Assembly (NCBI GenBank): GCA_964569025.1
Contig: CAZMSQ010000009.1
Span: 1 to 64,000 of the forward strand
DNA: 64,000 nucleotides
Direction of reading: 5' to 3'
DNA from: CAZMSQ01 sp964569025
GTDB lineage: Bacteria; Bacteroidota; Bacteroidia; Chitinophagales; Saprospiraceae
In this document: in pieces, positions 25,408 through 33,924 of the stretch
Layout: the number at the start of each line of letters is the position of its first letter
How positions within the stretch are numbered: the stretch's first letter is position 1
The notes under the pieces: model-generated
What the model saw: the letters and a program-made list of their open reading frames with translations, nothing else
Told to the model about the DNA's origin: nothing
Database searches by the model: none
Position numbers and translations under genes: made by a program

Positions 25408-26716
25408 TTGAATCAGACTGAGTATGTGCGGTCATTTCGAGAAATGTAGCAGCAATCGCAAACGGATTGTCGAAGGATAGACCATCCACCTGAAGCCCCT
25501 GACAGGGCCACTGTTGTGCAAAGCGACGGATGCACTTCCGAATAGCACGCTCGTTGTACCGTCCGGTCTTTGTGTCTACCCATTGATGCGAATATCCAAG
25601 CTGGCGAAAAAACTCGGGCTGGGTCAATTCAAAATAAAGGTGCAATAACTCCCGATGCGCGGGAGGAGGCGCAAAGTTGAACAGGCAGTACCCTGCGATA
25701 TAATCCAGAATTTCCATTCCGATTTCCGGAAACCCATTCCCGGCGTACCATTTTGCTTGTGGCAGTTCCTGCAAAATAGCCTGCTTCAGATATTCTGATG
25801 ATACGGGTTTTGTGAGTCCAAATGTCCAGGTAGATCGATACAATTCTGACTGAATGGCAGTCTTATCGCGACTGTCAAGGGTCTCCAGCTCATGGACAAG
25901 CATTTCGACCTTCTCAATCATAGCTTCCTGTTCCCGGCCGGGAGTGAATACCAGGCGGTTCATTCTCTCAAAGACCTCCATTGAGAGCCCTTCAGGGTGG
26001 ACAAGATAATCAATCTTGTAGGCTGCTCCCAGTAGGACGCAGGCGCACCCTTTTGGAAAGGTCTTACATAGATCTGGTGATTTCCGGATGATTTCGAATG
26101 CCTTGCTGATCAAGCTCTTTATGAATTCATACCCTGCCTCGGCATGCTGCTCAGAAAAGCTTTGACATACTGATACGTTTCGCGGCATCGGAATCCGCAG
26201 CACCTCGTGCAGCAAGTCATCAATTTTGTCGGATTCCCGTGCCACTTCCTGAAGGGCATTCAGTACCTGAACCGGTGATGCATCAATCAGAGGGATTTCG
26301 AATAGGAGAATGAGATTTCCTTGAACATCGAGCGCATATCGACTGTACCAAAGTGCTCCATTGCGCTCAAGGACATCGCGGAAAAGGCCCTCACTCACAA
26401 ATTCTTCCTGCACCACCACGGAATAGACCCGAAGACTGTGGGTACCTGCAATTCCGCAGATCAATGAAGAACCCTGGACTATTTCAAAACTCAGAAGGCC
26501 CGGACTCTTTTCAATCTTGATGTTGTCTCCGTCCGGATTCCGGAGGTATTCCAGCAGATGGAAGATACACTCCAATGGCTGCTGGTTTTCAAAGGCGGTA
26601 AAGGCTTGCGCTTTGTATCTTTCCTTCCCGGGCAGTCTGTAGATATCGGAAAACCTGCCGAATCTGATTTCTTGCTGCTTAGGGGTCGTCCCGAAAAAAT
26701 GGTCAAATAATGGCAT
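25391..26716 (-). CDS. Hypothetical protein with a YbjN/CesT-like N-terminal region
   Basis: 441 residues, soluble, no signal peptide. Residues about 45-165 have the strand-helix pattern of YbjN/type III chaperone folds (LLSFEIVQGSSLICGIAG..LFRDVLERNGALWYSRYALDVQGNLILLFEIPL..). The rest is largely helical. The C-terminus has a basic motif RYNERAIRKCIRRFAQQW. It overlaps the pseudo-trypsin gene by 8-17 bp, indicating coupled translation and a probable shared task. I do not recognise a named family. Confidence 0.65.
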   Translation of the reverse strand: MPLFDHFFGTTPKQQEIRFGRFSDIYRLPGKERYKAQAFTAFENQQPLECIFHLLEYLRNPDGDNIKIEKSPGLLSFEIVQGSSLICGIAGTHSLRVYSVVVQEEFVSEGLFRDVLERNGALWYSRYALDVQGNLILLFEIPLIDASPVQVLNALQEVARESDKIDDLLHEVLRIPMPRNVSVCQSFSEQHAEAGYEFIKSLISKAFEIIRKSPDLCKTFPKGCACVLLGAAYKIDYLVHPEGLSMEVFERMNRLVFTPGREQEAMIEKVEMLVHELETLDSRDKTAIQSELYRSTWTFGLTKPVSSEYLKQAILQELPQAKWYAGNGFPEIGMEILDYIAGYCLFNFAPPPAHRELLHLYFELTQPEFFRQLGYSHQWVDTKTGRYNERAIRKCIRRFAQQWPCQGLQVDGLSFDNPFAIAATFLEMTAHTQSDSIGMYE

Positions 26717-26762
26717 ACATACGACTTGCCCTGATCGTCAGGACGGAAATGAGCATCAGAGA

Positions 26763-28025
26763 TCAGGCGTCTTCACCTGCAGAAAAATCCTTTCGAATGA
26801 CCCTGACAGTTTCTATGCGCTTTTCTGAAACGAGTTCCAGGATATAGAGATTATCTCCGACCTGAATTTCTCTCCCCTGTTCTGGGATGGTCGATGTGGT
26901 CATAACCAGAAATCCGGACAGTGTTTGATAGTCTCCCTCCGGTATATCAAGCCCGTAGCGGTCATTCAGATGATCCACATCCAGCCTTCCAGAAAAGAGG
27001 AACACGCCCTCAGCCTCTTCTTTTTCAAGAAGTTCTTCCTGATCGTGCTCATCTTCAATTTCTCCAAATATCTCTTCCAGAACATCTTCTAACGTAATTA
27101 TTCCGACAGTACTCCCATATTCATCGACTACACACGCGATGTTGATGTGCTCTCTGATAAATCGGTTGAGCAAGTCCCTGGCCCGCATCACCTCCGGGAT
27201 AAAGGGCAACTTGTGAAGATGCATCGAACGGATTGTCTGAGGAAGGCTAAAAAGCTGCTGGTGGTGGACATAGCCAAGGACATTGTCGATATCACCATCG
27301 ATAACGACAATTCGCGACAGTTTTGTCTCTACAAAAACCTTCTCCAAATCTGCGATTGAAGAATTGATATCTACATGTTCCACTTCCTGGCGCGGAATCA
27401 TGCAATCCCTGACCTTGATTTTCTTTAGGTACAATGCCTTCCCGAACAAATCAGTATCAATCTCTTTTTCGGTATCGGCGAGCGTATCGATGACAAAATT
27501 TTCGAGGTCAACCCTGGTAAACACATTCTGGACGTCCGACTGCCGGTCGGCGGGAAGGACCGCACGGACCAAAATGCTGCTCAACCGATTCATTACCCAG
27601 GCTGGCAGGAGGAGGATGTACTTAATTAGGAGCAATGGAACTGCGAAAGCGTGAAGGAGCCTGTCTGCATAAAGCGCAAATACTGTTTTAGGGAGATATT
27701 CTCCGAAAATCAGCACAATCAAGGTAATGACCAAAGTATTGGCAAGAAGAAGCATGACCTCTCCCTGCACCCATACTTCAAGGGTCGGGCTGAGGACTTG
27801 TGTCATCAGGTAGGTGAAAACGACGAGAGCTATGTTATTGCCAACCAGCATGGTACTTAAAAAACCAGCAGGGTTGTCATAGAACCCACCAATAATTGTT
27901 CCTTCTCTCCCACCGCGTTTTCTATTCAGTTCAATCCGCAGTTTGCTGGCAGAAACGAACGCGATTTCCGAACCCGAAAAGAGAGCTGAGAGCAATAGAA
28001 AGAGAATGAGAATAAATGCAATCAT
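26763..28025 (-). CDS. CNNM/CorC (hemolysin family) transporter protein
   Basis: 420 residues. A DUF21 membrane domain occupies about 1-190 (MIAFILILFLLLSALFSGSEIAFVSA; the SGSEIA motif is diagnostic). A CBS pair lies at about 205-325 (MIPRQEVEHVD.., VVDEYGSTVGIITLEDVLEEIFGEIEDEHD), followed by a CorC_HlyC domain at about 340-415. The family is associated with Mg2+ (and Co2+) export. In Bacteroidota one member, GldE, assists gliding; the usual gldE neighbours are absent, so I keep the general name. Confidence 0.93.
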   Translation of the reverse strand: MIAFILILFLLLSALFSGSEIAFVSASKLRIELNRKRGGREGTIIGGFYDNPAGFLSTMLVGNNIALVVFTYLMTQVLSPTLEVWVQGEVMLLLANTLVITLIVLIFGEYLPKTVFALYADRLLHAFAVPLLLIKYILLLPAWVMNRLSSILVRAVLPADRQSDVQNVFTRVDLENFVIDTLADTEKEIDTDLFGKALYLKKIKVRDCMIPRQEVEHVDINSSIADLEKVFVETKLSRIVVIDGDIDNVLGYVHHQQLFSLPQTIRSMHLHKLPFIPEVMRARDLLNRFIREHINIACVVDEYGSTVGIITLEDVLEEIFGEIEDEHDQEELLEKEEAEGVFLFSGRLDVDHLNDRYGLDIPEGDYQTLSGFLVMTTSTIPEQGREIQVGDNLYILELVSEKRIETVRVIRKDFSAGEDA

Positions 28026-28240
28026 TGCAAATGTGCGTAGCGATGTATTGATTGGGATCGGGTAAGAAAAACTCTTCGGCCAAGAAAATCCAATCTTTTA
28101 GATGATTTTAAAACCTTTTCAAAACGCAGGTTGTTTTGAAAATTTGACTTTTGGCAAGACGATGTCAAACTTTTTTGCGGGACAGAATCATTGCCGAGGT
28201 CATTTGATCATTTTTTCACTCACCAAAATACACAAACTCC

Positions 28241-28561
28241 ATGGCTTTCGAGTTTTCAGACAGCAATTTCAAAGAATCAGTTCTCGATAACGAGGGAATA
28301 TCCGTCATTGATTTTTGGGCAGAATGGTGTGGCCCTTGCAAGATGATTACCCCGATTATTGAGGAATTATCAAAAGAGTACGAAGGAAAGGCGACCATTG
28401 GCAAATTGAATGTTGATGAAAATCCTGAGGTATCCATGAAGTACGGAATTCGAAACATCCCAACCATTCTCATTCTCAAAAACGGAGAAGTGGTTGAAAA
28501 GCAGGTGGGTGTAACCACCAAAGCCAAGTTGGCAGAAAAAATCGAGGCTCATATGGCGTAA
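28241..28561 (+). CDS. trxA: Thioredoxin
   Basis: 106 residues, full length, with the active site WCGPC (C30, C33) in FWAEWCGPCKM and the cis-proline in IRNIPTILI. No signal peptide, so cytoplasmic. It reduces protein disulfides and is itself reduced by thioredoxin reductase (trxB at 2161). It stands alone, followed by a strong terminator. Confidence 0.97.
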   Translation: MAFEFSDSNFKESVLDNEGISVIDFWAEWCGPCKMITPIIEELSKEYEGKATIGKLNVDENPEVSMKYGIRNIPTILILKNGEVVEKQVGVTTKAKLAEKIEAHMA

Positions 28562-28586
28562 GTCTCTTCGCTCTGCCTCTCAAAAG

Positions 28587-28617
28587 CCCGGCCAGCATTC
28601 CTGCGCCGGGTTTTTTT
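28587..28617 (+). terminator. Intrinsic terminator of trxA
   Basis: CCCGGC (28587-28592) pairs with GCCGGG (28605-28610), followed by seven Ts (28611-28617). Confidence 0.9.
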
Positions 28618-28712
28618 GTTTCTGAACGCATCTTTATGTGAAGCTTTTTTAAATAAATGGCTCTCTCACAGAGCTAAACAAATGAAGACACACTTTCTTA
28701 TGAAATTTTTTT

Positions 28713-28720
28713 TACATTTG
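28713..28720 (+). promoter_or_regulatory. -7 box for the methyltransferase/PorE-like run
   Basis: TACATTTG exactly fits TAnnTTTG, 55 bases before the methyltransferase ATG at 28776. No clear TTTG at -33. Confidence 0.5.
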
Positions 28721-28775
28721 TAAGAGTCTGGCAGTCCTTCTTTCGGAAATTGCTTGTAGCCCATATACGCTTTTT

Positions 28776-29360
28776 ATGTACGCATCAGAATACTGGAATG
28801 ACCGATACGTTCGTGAAGACACGCCCTGGGATACTGGCAAACCGGTTCCACCTCTTCACCGCATTATTTCTGGTCTCAACCAGCGGGACATACGAATTCT
28901 GATACCGGGCGCAGGAAGGGGGTATGAGGCGATTCTTCTGCGCTCAATGGGTTTTCAGAATGTCTATGTGTGCGACTGGGCTGAACAAGCATTGGATGCA
29001 CTGCGCCAGAAGGATATGGACTTTCCGGAAGACCATCTGCTGTGCGGGGATTTTTTCGCTTTGGAATTGCAGGTGGACTTAATTCTTGAGCACACTTTTT
29101 TCTGTGCCATCCCTCGATCCATGCGAATTCCCTATGTTCAAAAAGCCCATCAGCTTCTCAACTCAGGTGGGGCTATAGCCGGTTTGCTGTTTAGTCGCGA
29201 ATTTGAGGCACCGGGACCTCCCTTTGGAGGCTCTGAAGAGGAATACCGATCTCTTTTCAGTCCTCACTTCGCAATAAGGGAACTTACTCCGGCCCTTGAC
29301 TCCATAGCACCGCGATTGGGCTCAGAATTGCAGTTTCGTTTCGAAAAACGGGGTGTATGA
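28776..29360 (+). CDS. TPMT-family SAM-dependent methyltransferase
   Basis: 194 residues. The N-terminal YWNDRYVREDTPWDTGKPVPPL is the signature of the thiopurine methyltransferase-like family, followed by SAM motif I ILIPGAGRGYEA and a later LEHTFFCAIP motif. Bacterial members methylate small thiols, halides, or selenium or tellurium compounds; the substrate here is unknown. Its stop overlaps the start of the PorE-like gene by 4 bp. Confidence 0.9.
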   Translation: MYASEYWNDRYVREDTPWDTGKPVPPLHRIISGLNQRDIRILIPGAGRGYEAILLRSMGFQNVYVCDWAEQALDALRQKDMDFPEDHLLCGDFFALELQVDLILEHTFFCAIPRSMRIPYVQKAHQLLNSGGAIAGLLFSREFEAPGPPFGGSEEEYRSLFSPHFAIRELTPALDSIAPRLGSELQFRFEKRGV

Positions 29361-31267
29361 TGCTATCATCTCGATTTCTGTTCCTGGTATTAATCTTTCT
29401 GTCATCGCTGCAGGGTGTCAGTTTGGCCCAGTATACCGAAATCTATTACACACGTGATTCCCGGGCCTCCTTACAGGCTGCTGAATATTTTATCGGCCGA
29501 AAGGAATGGAATCTGGCTCTCAAACAACTCAGGCACACCACGAAACTGAAGGGAAAGATGGCGGTGACATACCGGCTATTGGGGAAAGTTGAGCTGGAGC
29601 TGGGCCATTATGCAGAAGCTGCCAGAAGTTATGCCCGATCATTCGACCTCGACCCCAATGTATCGAGGGCAGCATATTTTGAACATGGAGAAGCACTCCT
29701 GGCTGCCGGTGATGCTGACGGGGCGATGGCCTCATTCCTGCGATACCAATCGATGGCAAACGAGCGATATGCCAACAAAACAAAGGAAACCGCCACGGAG
29801 CAACTCTTTGATGAGTTGCTGGACAGACGGCTGGTTTCTTGCCGTTTGTGGCAAACTGTAGACTCTTCGAGCATCACCTCATGGCCAGAACAGATTCCAG
29901 GGCAAGTCAACACTGTTCATGATGAATACATGCCCTCAGCAGATCATTCTGGCACACACCTGATCTTTACCCGACAGGAGCCTGACGGAAATGAAAACAT
30001 ATATCGAGCCCAGCGTTCTTCACCCGAAAAATGGGGCTATCCCCGCCCACTCTCTGAAGCAGTTCACACTCCTTTGAATGAAGGAATGGCAAAATATGCG
30101 CCCCTCAGCAGATTTTTCCTCTTTGCGGGCTGCCGGCGTTCGGATACGGAGGGAAGCTGCGACATTTACAAATCGTTTCTCGAAGAAAACGAAGAACTCG
30201 ATATTTACCCACTTCCCGGAAACCTGAACTCCACCTACTGGGACTCTCAACCCTCCATTTCATGTGATGGCCGGAGTATTTATTTCAGCAGCCTTCGGCC
30301 TGGCGGATATGGCGGAGCTGACATTTGGGTCAGCCACCAACTTCAGGACGGCACCTGGGGGAGCCCAAAAAATCTTGGTCCTGAGGTGAATACCCAGGGA
30401 GATGAAGAGGGTCCTTTTATTGCCAACGACGGGGTGACCCTTTATTTTGCCTCTGATGGAAAGCCGGGCTTCGGGTATCATGACCTTTTTGTCAGCCGAC
30501 TCGAATATGGTCAGTGGACAGAAGCCATCAATCTCGGATTTCCGATCAATTCAGCAGCCCGCGAATTGGGGATTCATTTGTTTGCAGATGCAGACATGAT
30601 GCTGTTTGCCTCTTCACGTGATGGCACTATGGATATTTTCCAGGCTCACGTGCCGGAGTCACTCCGACCTGCGCCAATGTGTCAGATTGAAGGGGAAATA
30701 TTTGATCTGACTGACGGAAAACCACTGAGTGGGGCCCACATTCTGATGAAATCCGGTGAGGATGGAATGATGCTGTATTCTGATGAATACGGTCAATTTT
30801 CTGCCTGTGTTGTGGGTGGAAAGGGGTATTCCTTTCAGGTCGATTATCCCGGTTACACTTATTTTGTCGATGCCGCTTACTTCTCTTCGGATACCGTCCA
30901 TAGAATTGAAATTGCATTGGAGAAAGAACGGCTTATAAGATCCGAACCAAAACCTGAGCGCACTGTTCAGGTCTTTTTCCCGATGAATTCTACTGAACCG
31001 GATCCGGCTGGCAAAACACGGCTGAAGGATTTGGTTCAACTGCTGCGGCAAAATCCGGAGTTGATTGTAGAGATTACCGGCTATGCAGATTCTACAGGTA
31101 GTTCTGAATATAATCGAGAATTATCACGAGCCCGGGCTGATTCCATTGCTTCGTTTTTACAACAACACGGTGTCGATTCAGGGGTGATTGTCAGAATCTC
31201 AGGTCAGGGTATGCTTGACCAGTCTGATGCCAGCAGGCGGGCAGACATTGTATTGAAAGGAGAATGA
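29357..31267 (+). CDS. OmpA-family protein with TPR, PD40 and CarboxypepD-regulatory domains (PorE-like)
   Basis: 636 residues with a type I signal (SSRFLFLVLIFLSSLQGVSLAQ). The order of domains is TPR repeats (about 30-135), a PD40/WD40-like beta-propeller (about 180-430; repeated IYFSSLRPGGYGGADIW and LYFASDGKPGFGYHDLFV), a carboxypeptidase-regulatory domain (about 440-520) and an OmpA peptidoglycan-binding domain (about 545-636; ITGYADSTGSSEYN). This is the architecture of T9SS component PorE, which however is a lipoprotein; no lipobox is seen here. Many paralogues with the same domains exist, so the identity is provisional. Confidence 0.88.
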   Translation: MMLSSRFLFLVLIFLSSLQGVSLAQYTEIYYTRDSRASLQAAEYFIGRKEWNLALKQLRHTTKLKGKMAVTYRLLGKVELELGHYAEAARSYARSFDLDPNVSRAAYFEHGEALLAAGDADGAMASFLRYQSMANERYANKTKETATEQLFDELLDRRLVSCRLWQTVDSSSITSWPEQIPGQVNTVHDEYMPSADHSGTHLIFTRQEPDGNENIYRAQRSSPEKWGYPRPLSEAVHTPLNEGMAKYAPLSRFFLFAGCRRSDTEGSCDIYKSFLEENEELDIYPLPGNLNSTYWDSQPSISCDGRSIYFSSLRPGGYGGADIWVSHQLQDGTWGSPKNLGPEVNTQGDEEGPFIANDGVTLYFASDGKPGFGYHDLFVSRLEYGQWTEAINLGFPINSAARELGIHLFADADMMLFASSRDGTMDIFQAHVPESLRPAPMCQIEGEIFDLTDGKPLSGAHILMKSGEDGMMLYSDEYGQFSACVVGGKGYSFQVDYPGYTYFVDAAYFSSDTVHRIEIALEKERLIRSEPKPERTVQVFFPMNSTEPDPAGKTRLKDLVQLLRQNPELIVEITGYADSTGSSEYNRELSRARADSIASFLQQHGVDSGVIVRISGQGMLDQSDASRRADIVLKGE

Positions 31268-31369
31268 TGCCATTTTTTCAACCTGAAATTCTCTGAGTTG
31301 GCGACTTCGCCTTATATTCGTCATTATGCTACCGTACCCCGAACTGCCCTGAACAAATCATGTCAACCC

Positions 31370-32743
31370 ATGACAAAGGTCCAGTCCAATCCAAGCCCGA
31401 ATACCCGAACAAGCAGAGCAAGCTCTCTCCTGTTTATTTTATCGCTCTTTGGAGTCATTGTTTTTTACAGTCTGACGACTACTTCTGGCGATGAGACAGA
31501 ATCCATGACAGATGGTTTGGAAGCCCATTTGCACCTGGATTGTTTCCCAATTGAAGAGCCCATCGAAAAATACGGAATCACGGTAAACGGCAAGCACTTT
31601 GAAGAAGGCCGTATCAATCCGGGACAAACCCTTTCAACGCTATTGGTGCCGCTGGGAGTGTCTCAGGTGGCTATCGATCAAATAGCGCGAAAAGCCCGGG
31701 ATACGGAAATCTTCGACGTTCGCCAAATCCGCTCCGGCAAACCGTTTGCGCTCATTGCTCCATCAGAAGGTGAGGCACCCACACACTTTATTTACGAGCC
31801 TGACATTTTCAGTTACCTCATATTCCATTTCGGCCCCGAACCTGAGGTCACAAGGGTTGTGCGCCCGACAGAAAAAATCAGGCGCCAGGCAGGGGGAGTC
31901 ATTGAAAACAGTTTGTGGCTGACTCTCCGAGATCAGGGACTCAGCGACCAATTGGCATGGAGGCTGGAAGATGCCCTTGCCTGGAGCGTTGACTTTTATC
32001 ACATCCAGAAAAATGCCGCATTTAAAGTGGTGTTCGATGAAATCATGGTTGATGGCACTTCAGCCGGGGTTGGCGATTTATATGCTGCCTGGTTTACCAA
32101 TGGTGGAGAGACTTATTATGCGTATTTGTACGAGAGTGATGATTATTTCGGGTACTTTGACGATCAGGCCAGACCCATGAGGAAAGCATTCCTCAAGGCA
32201 CCGGTTCGCTACTCGAGGATTTCCTCTCGCTTCAATCCGCGCCGGTACCATCCGATTCTCAAGCGGGTCAAACCGCACCTCGGCACAGACTATGCAGCGC
32301 CCTACGGCACCGAAATTTACGCCACTGCAGACGGCACAGTCATTGAAGCCCGCTATACGCGAGGGAATGGCCGTTATGTGAAAATTCGGCATGATAAAAC
32401 CTATGAGACCCAATACCTGCACATGCAGCGTTTTGCCAAAGGTATGCGTCCTGGAAAATCGGTCCGCCAAGGAGATGTCATCGGGTATGTCGGCGCCACC
32501 GGTTTGGCGACCGGGCCACATGTCTGCTATCGGTTTTGGAAAAATGGGAAACAGGTTGACCCTTTACGCCAGAATCTGCCACCTCCTGAACCAATGGCAG
32601 AAGCTGAGGTTCCCCTCTTCATGAAAGTCAGGGATATCCTCCGCGCCGAGCTGGATGCCATCCCTCATCCTGAAAAAATATCGCCTGAAGAGGAGGCTAT
32701 TTTTGGAACCGGTGAGCAACTACCCGATCCTTCCATCCTCTGA
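31370..32743 (+). CDS. M23-family metallopeptidase
   Basis: 457 residues from the ATG at 31370 (MTKVQSNPSP); an in-frame TTG at 31298 is less likely because a TATATTCG element lies inside that extension. One membrane segment (SSLLFILSLFGVIVFYSL) anchors a periplasmic protein. A LysM/OapA-like region is followed by the peptidase domain with HLGTDYAAPYGTEIYATADG (Zn ligands His, Asp) and YLHMQRF. The final motif reads GPHVCYRFW, where GPHxHxE is usual. It probably acts on peptidoglycan cross-links. It overlaps the glycosyltransferase start by 1 base. Confidence 0.93.
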   Translation: MTKVQSNPSPNTRTSRASSLLFILSLFGVIVFYSLTTTSGDETESMTDGLEAHLHLDCFPIEEPIEKYGITVNGKHFEEGRINPGQTLSTLLVPLGVSQVAIDQIARKARDTEIFDVRQIRSGKPFALIAPSEGEAPTHFIYEPDIFSYLIFHFGPEPEVTRVVRPTEKIRRQAGGVIENSLWLTLRDQGLSDQLAWRLEDALAWSVDFYHIQKNAAFKVVFDEIMVDGTSAGVGDLYAAWFTNGGETYYAYLYESDDYFGYFDDQARPMRKAFLKAPVRYSRISSRFNPRRYHPILKRVKPHLGTDYAAPYGTEIYATADGTVIEARYTRGNGRYVKIRHDKTYETQYLHMQRFAKGMRPGKSVRQGDVIGYVGATGLATGPHVCYRFWKNGKQVDPLRQNLPPPEPMAEAEVPLFMKVRDILRAELDAIPHPEKISPEEEAIFGTGEQLPDPSIL

Positions 32744-33924
32744 TGAATCCTCCTGCCGTCTTGTTCTTGCCGGGATGGTACCCCACCCCGGCCGACCCAC
32801 AGGATGGTGTATTTATCAGGAAACACGCCCTTGCGGTCAGTCAACTCAGGCCCGTCATCGTGCTGTTTCCCGTCCCGGAAGGAGCCTACAATCTTCCTCA
32901 GTCGCGGACAATCGGCGCTCTCTATGAATATTTCCCGACCTATATACCCTCCGGATTGCCCCTCATCGGTCCTGCCCTTACGCTCCTTCGTTTCTTTCTG
33001 GCTGCATTACGGAGTCTGCGCATCATACGGAAAACGCATCAACCGCGCATCGTCCATCTGCATGTCATCCTTCGGAATGGGATGATTGCGATGTGGCTTC
33101 ATTTCTTTCACCGCCTTCCTTTTCTGCTCACAGAACACTGGACCGGCTATCTTTCTGGTGCCTATGAATCACTGTCAAGCCTTCGGCGATTTGTCATGCG
33201 AATCATAGCGCGTCAATCCAGACTCATCACGGTCGTCTCTCCGGCCCTTCGTGATGCCATGATCCAAGCAAACCTGCACCATGATATCCGCATTGTGCCC
33301 AATGTTGTCGAATCAGTCGGACGCTCGCGGGCATCGATTGTGGCCTCCACGCGTTCTGAAGGGCCCGTACGCATCCTGAATGTATCGGATTTTTATGATG
33401 AGAAGAAGAATGTATCGGGCCTGCTGCGGGCATTTTCAAGTCTGGTTTGCAAGGGGATCGATGCTGAGCTGCACATTATTGGGGATGGTCCAGACCGCAA
33501 GTTATTGCACACTTTGGCCGATACGCTTCCGGGATTAAGCGGCCGCGTGAAGTTTTCTGGGAGGGTTGCCAATGAGGTTGTTCTTGAAGCCATGGCAAAA
33601 ACCCATTTCTATGTGTGCCCGAGTCATTTTGAAACCTTTTCTGTCAGCACTGCCGAAGCGCTGGCCGCCGGCAAACCGGTTATATGCACAGCCTGCGGTG
33701 GACCGGAATATTTTGTTGATTCATCTTGTGGGTTTGTCATTCCGAAAGCCAACCAGAAGGCACTCGAAGAGGCCCTGAGCAGGATGTGTCAACAGTTTCA
33801 GAACTTCAACCCCGCTGCTCTGCGCTCAGCTGCCAATCGCTTTCAGGCACGGACAGTCGGACTCCTGTTTGAAGAGATATATTTGGAGATACAGAATGAC
33901 GATTCTGAGAAGATCTCGGCATGA
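32743..33924 (+). CDS. Glycosyltransferase family 4 (GT-B fold)
   Basis: 393 residues. The N-terminal Rossmann domain (LFLPGWYPTPADPQDGVFIRKHALAV) is typical of GT4. The C-terminal domain has the nucleotide-sugar motifs HIIGDGPDRKLL, VKFSGRVANEVVLEAMAKTHFYVCPSHFETFSVSTAEALAAGKPVICTACGGPEYF, including the E-x7-E element. It transfers sugars in surface polysaccharide assembly; the specific linkage is unknown. It overlaps M23 upstream and the flippase downstream by 1 and 4 bp. Confidence 0.92.
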   Translation: MNPPAVLFLPGWYPTPADPQDGVFIRKHALAVSQLRPVIVLFPVPEGAYNLPQSRTIGALYEYFPTYIPSGLPLIGPALTLLRFFLAALRSLRIIRKTHQPRIVHLHVILRNGMIAMWLHFFHRLPFLLTEHWTGYLSGAYESLSSLRRFVMRIIARQSRLITVVSPALRDAMIQANLHHDIRIVPNVVESVGRSRASIVASTRSEGPVRILNVSDFYDEKKNVSGLLRAFSSLVCKGIDAELHIIGDGPDRKLLHTLADTLPGLSGRVKFSGRVANEVVLEAMAKTHFYVCPSHFETFSVSTAEALAAGKPVICTACGGPEYFVDSSCGFVIPKANQKALEEALSRMCQQFQNFNPAALRSAANRFQARTVGLLFEEIYLEIQNDDSEKISA

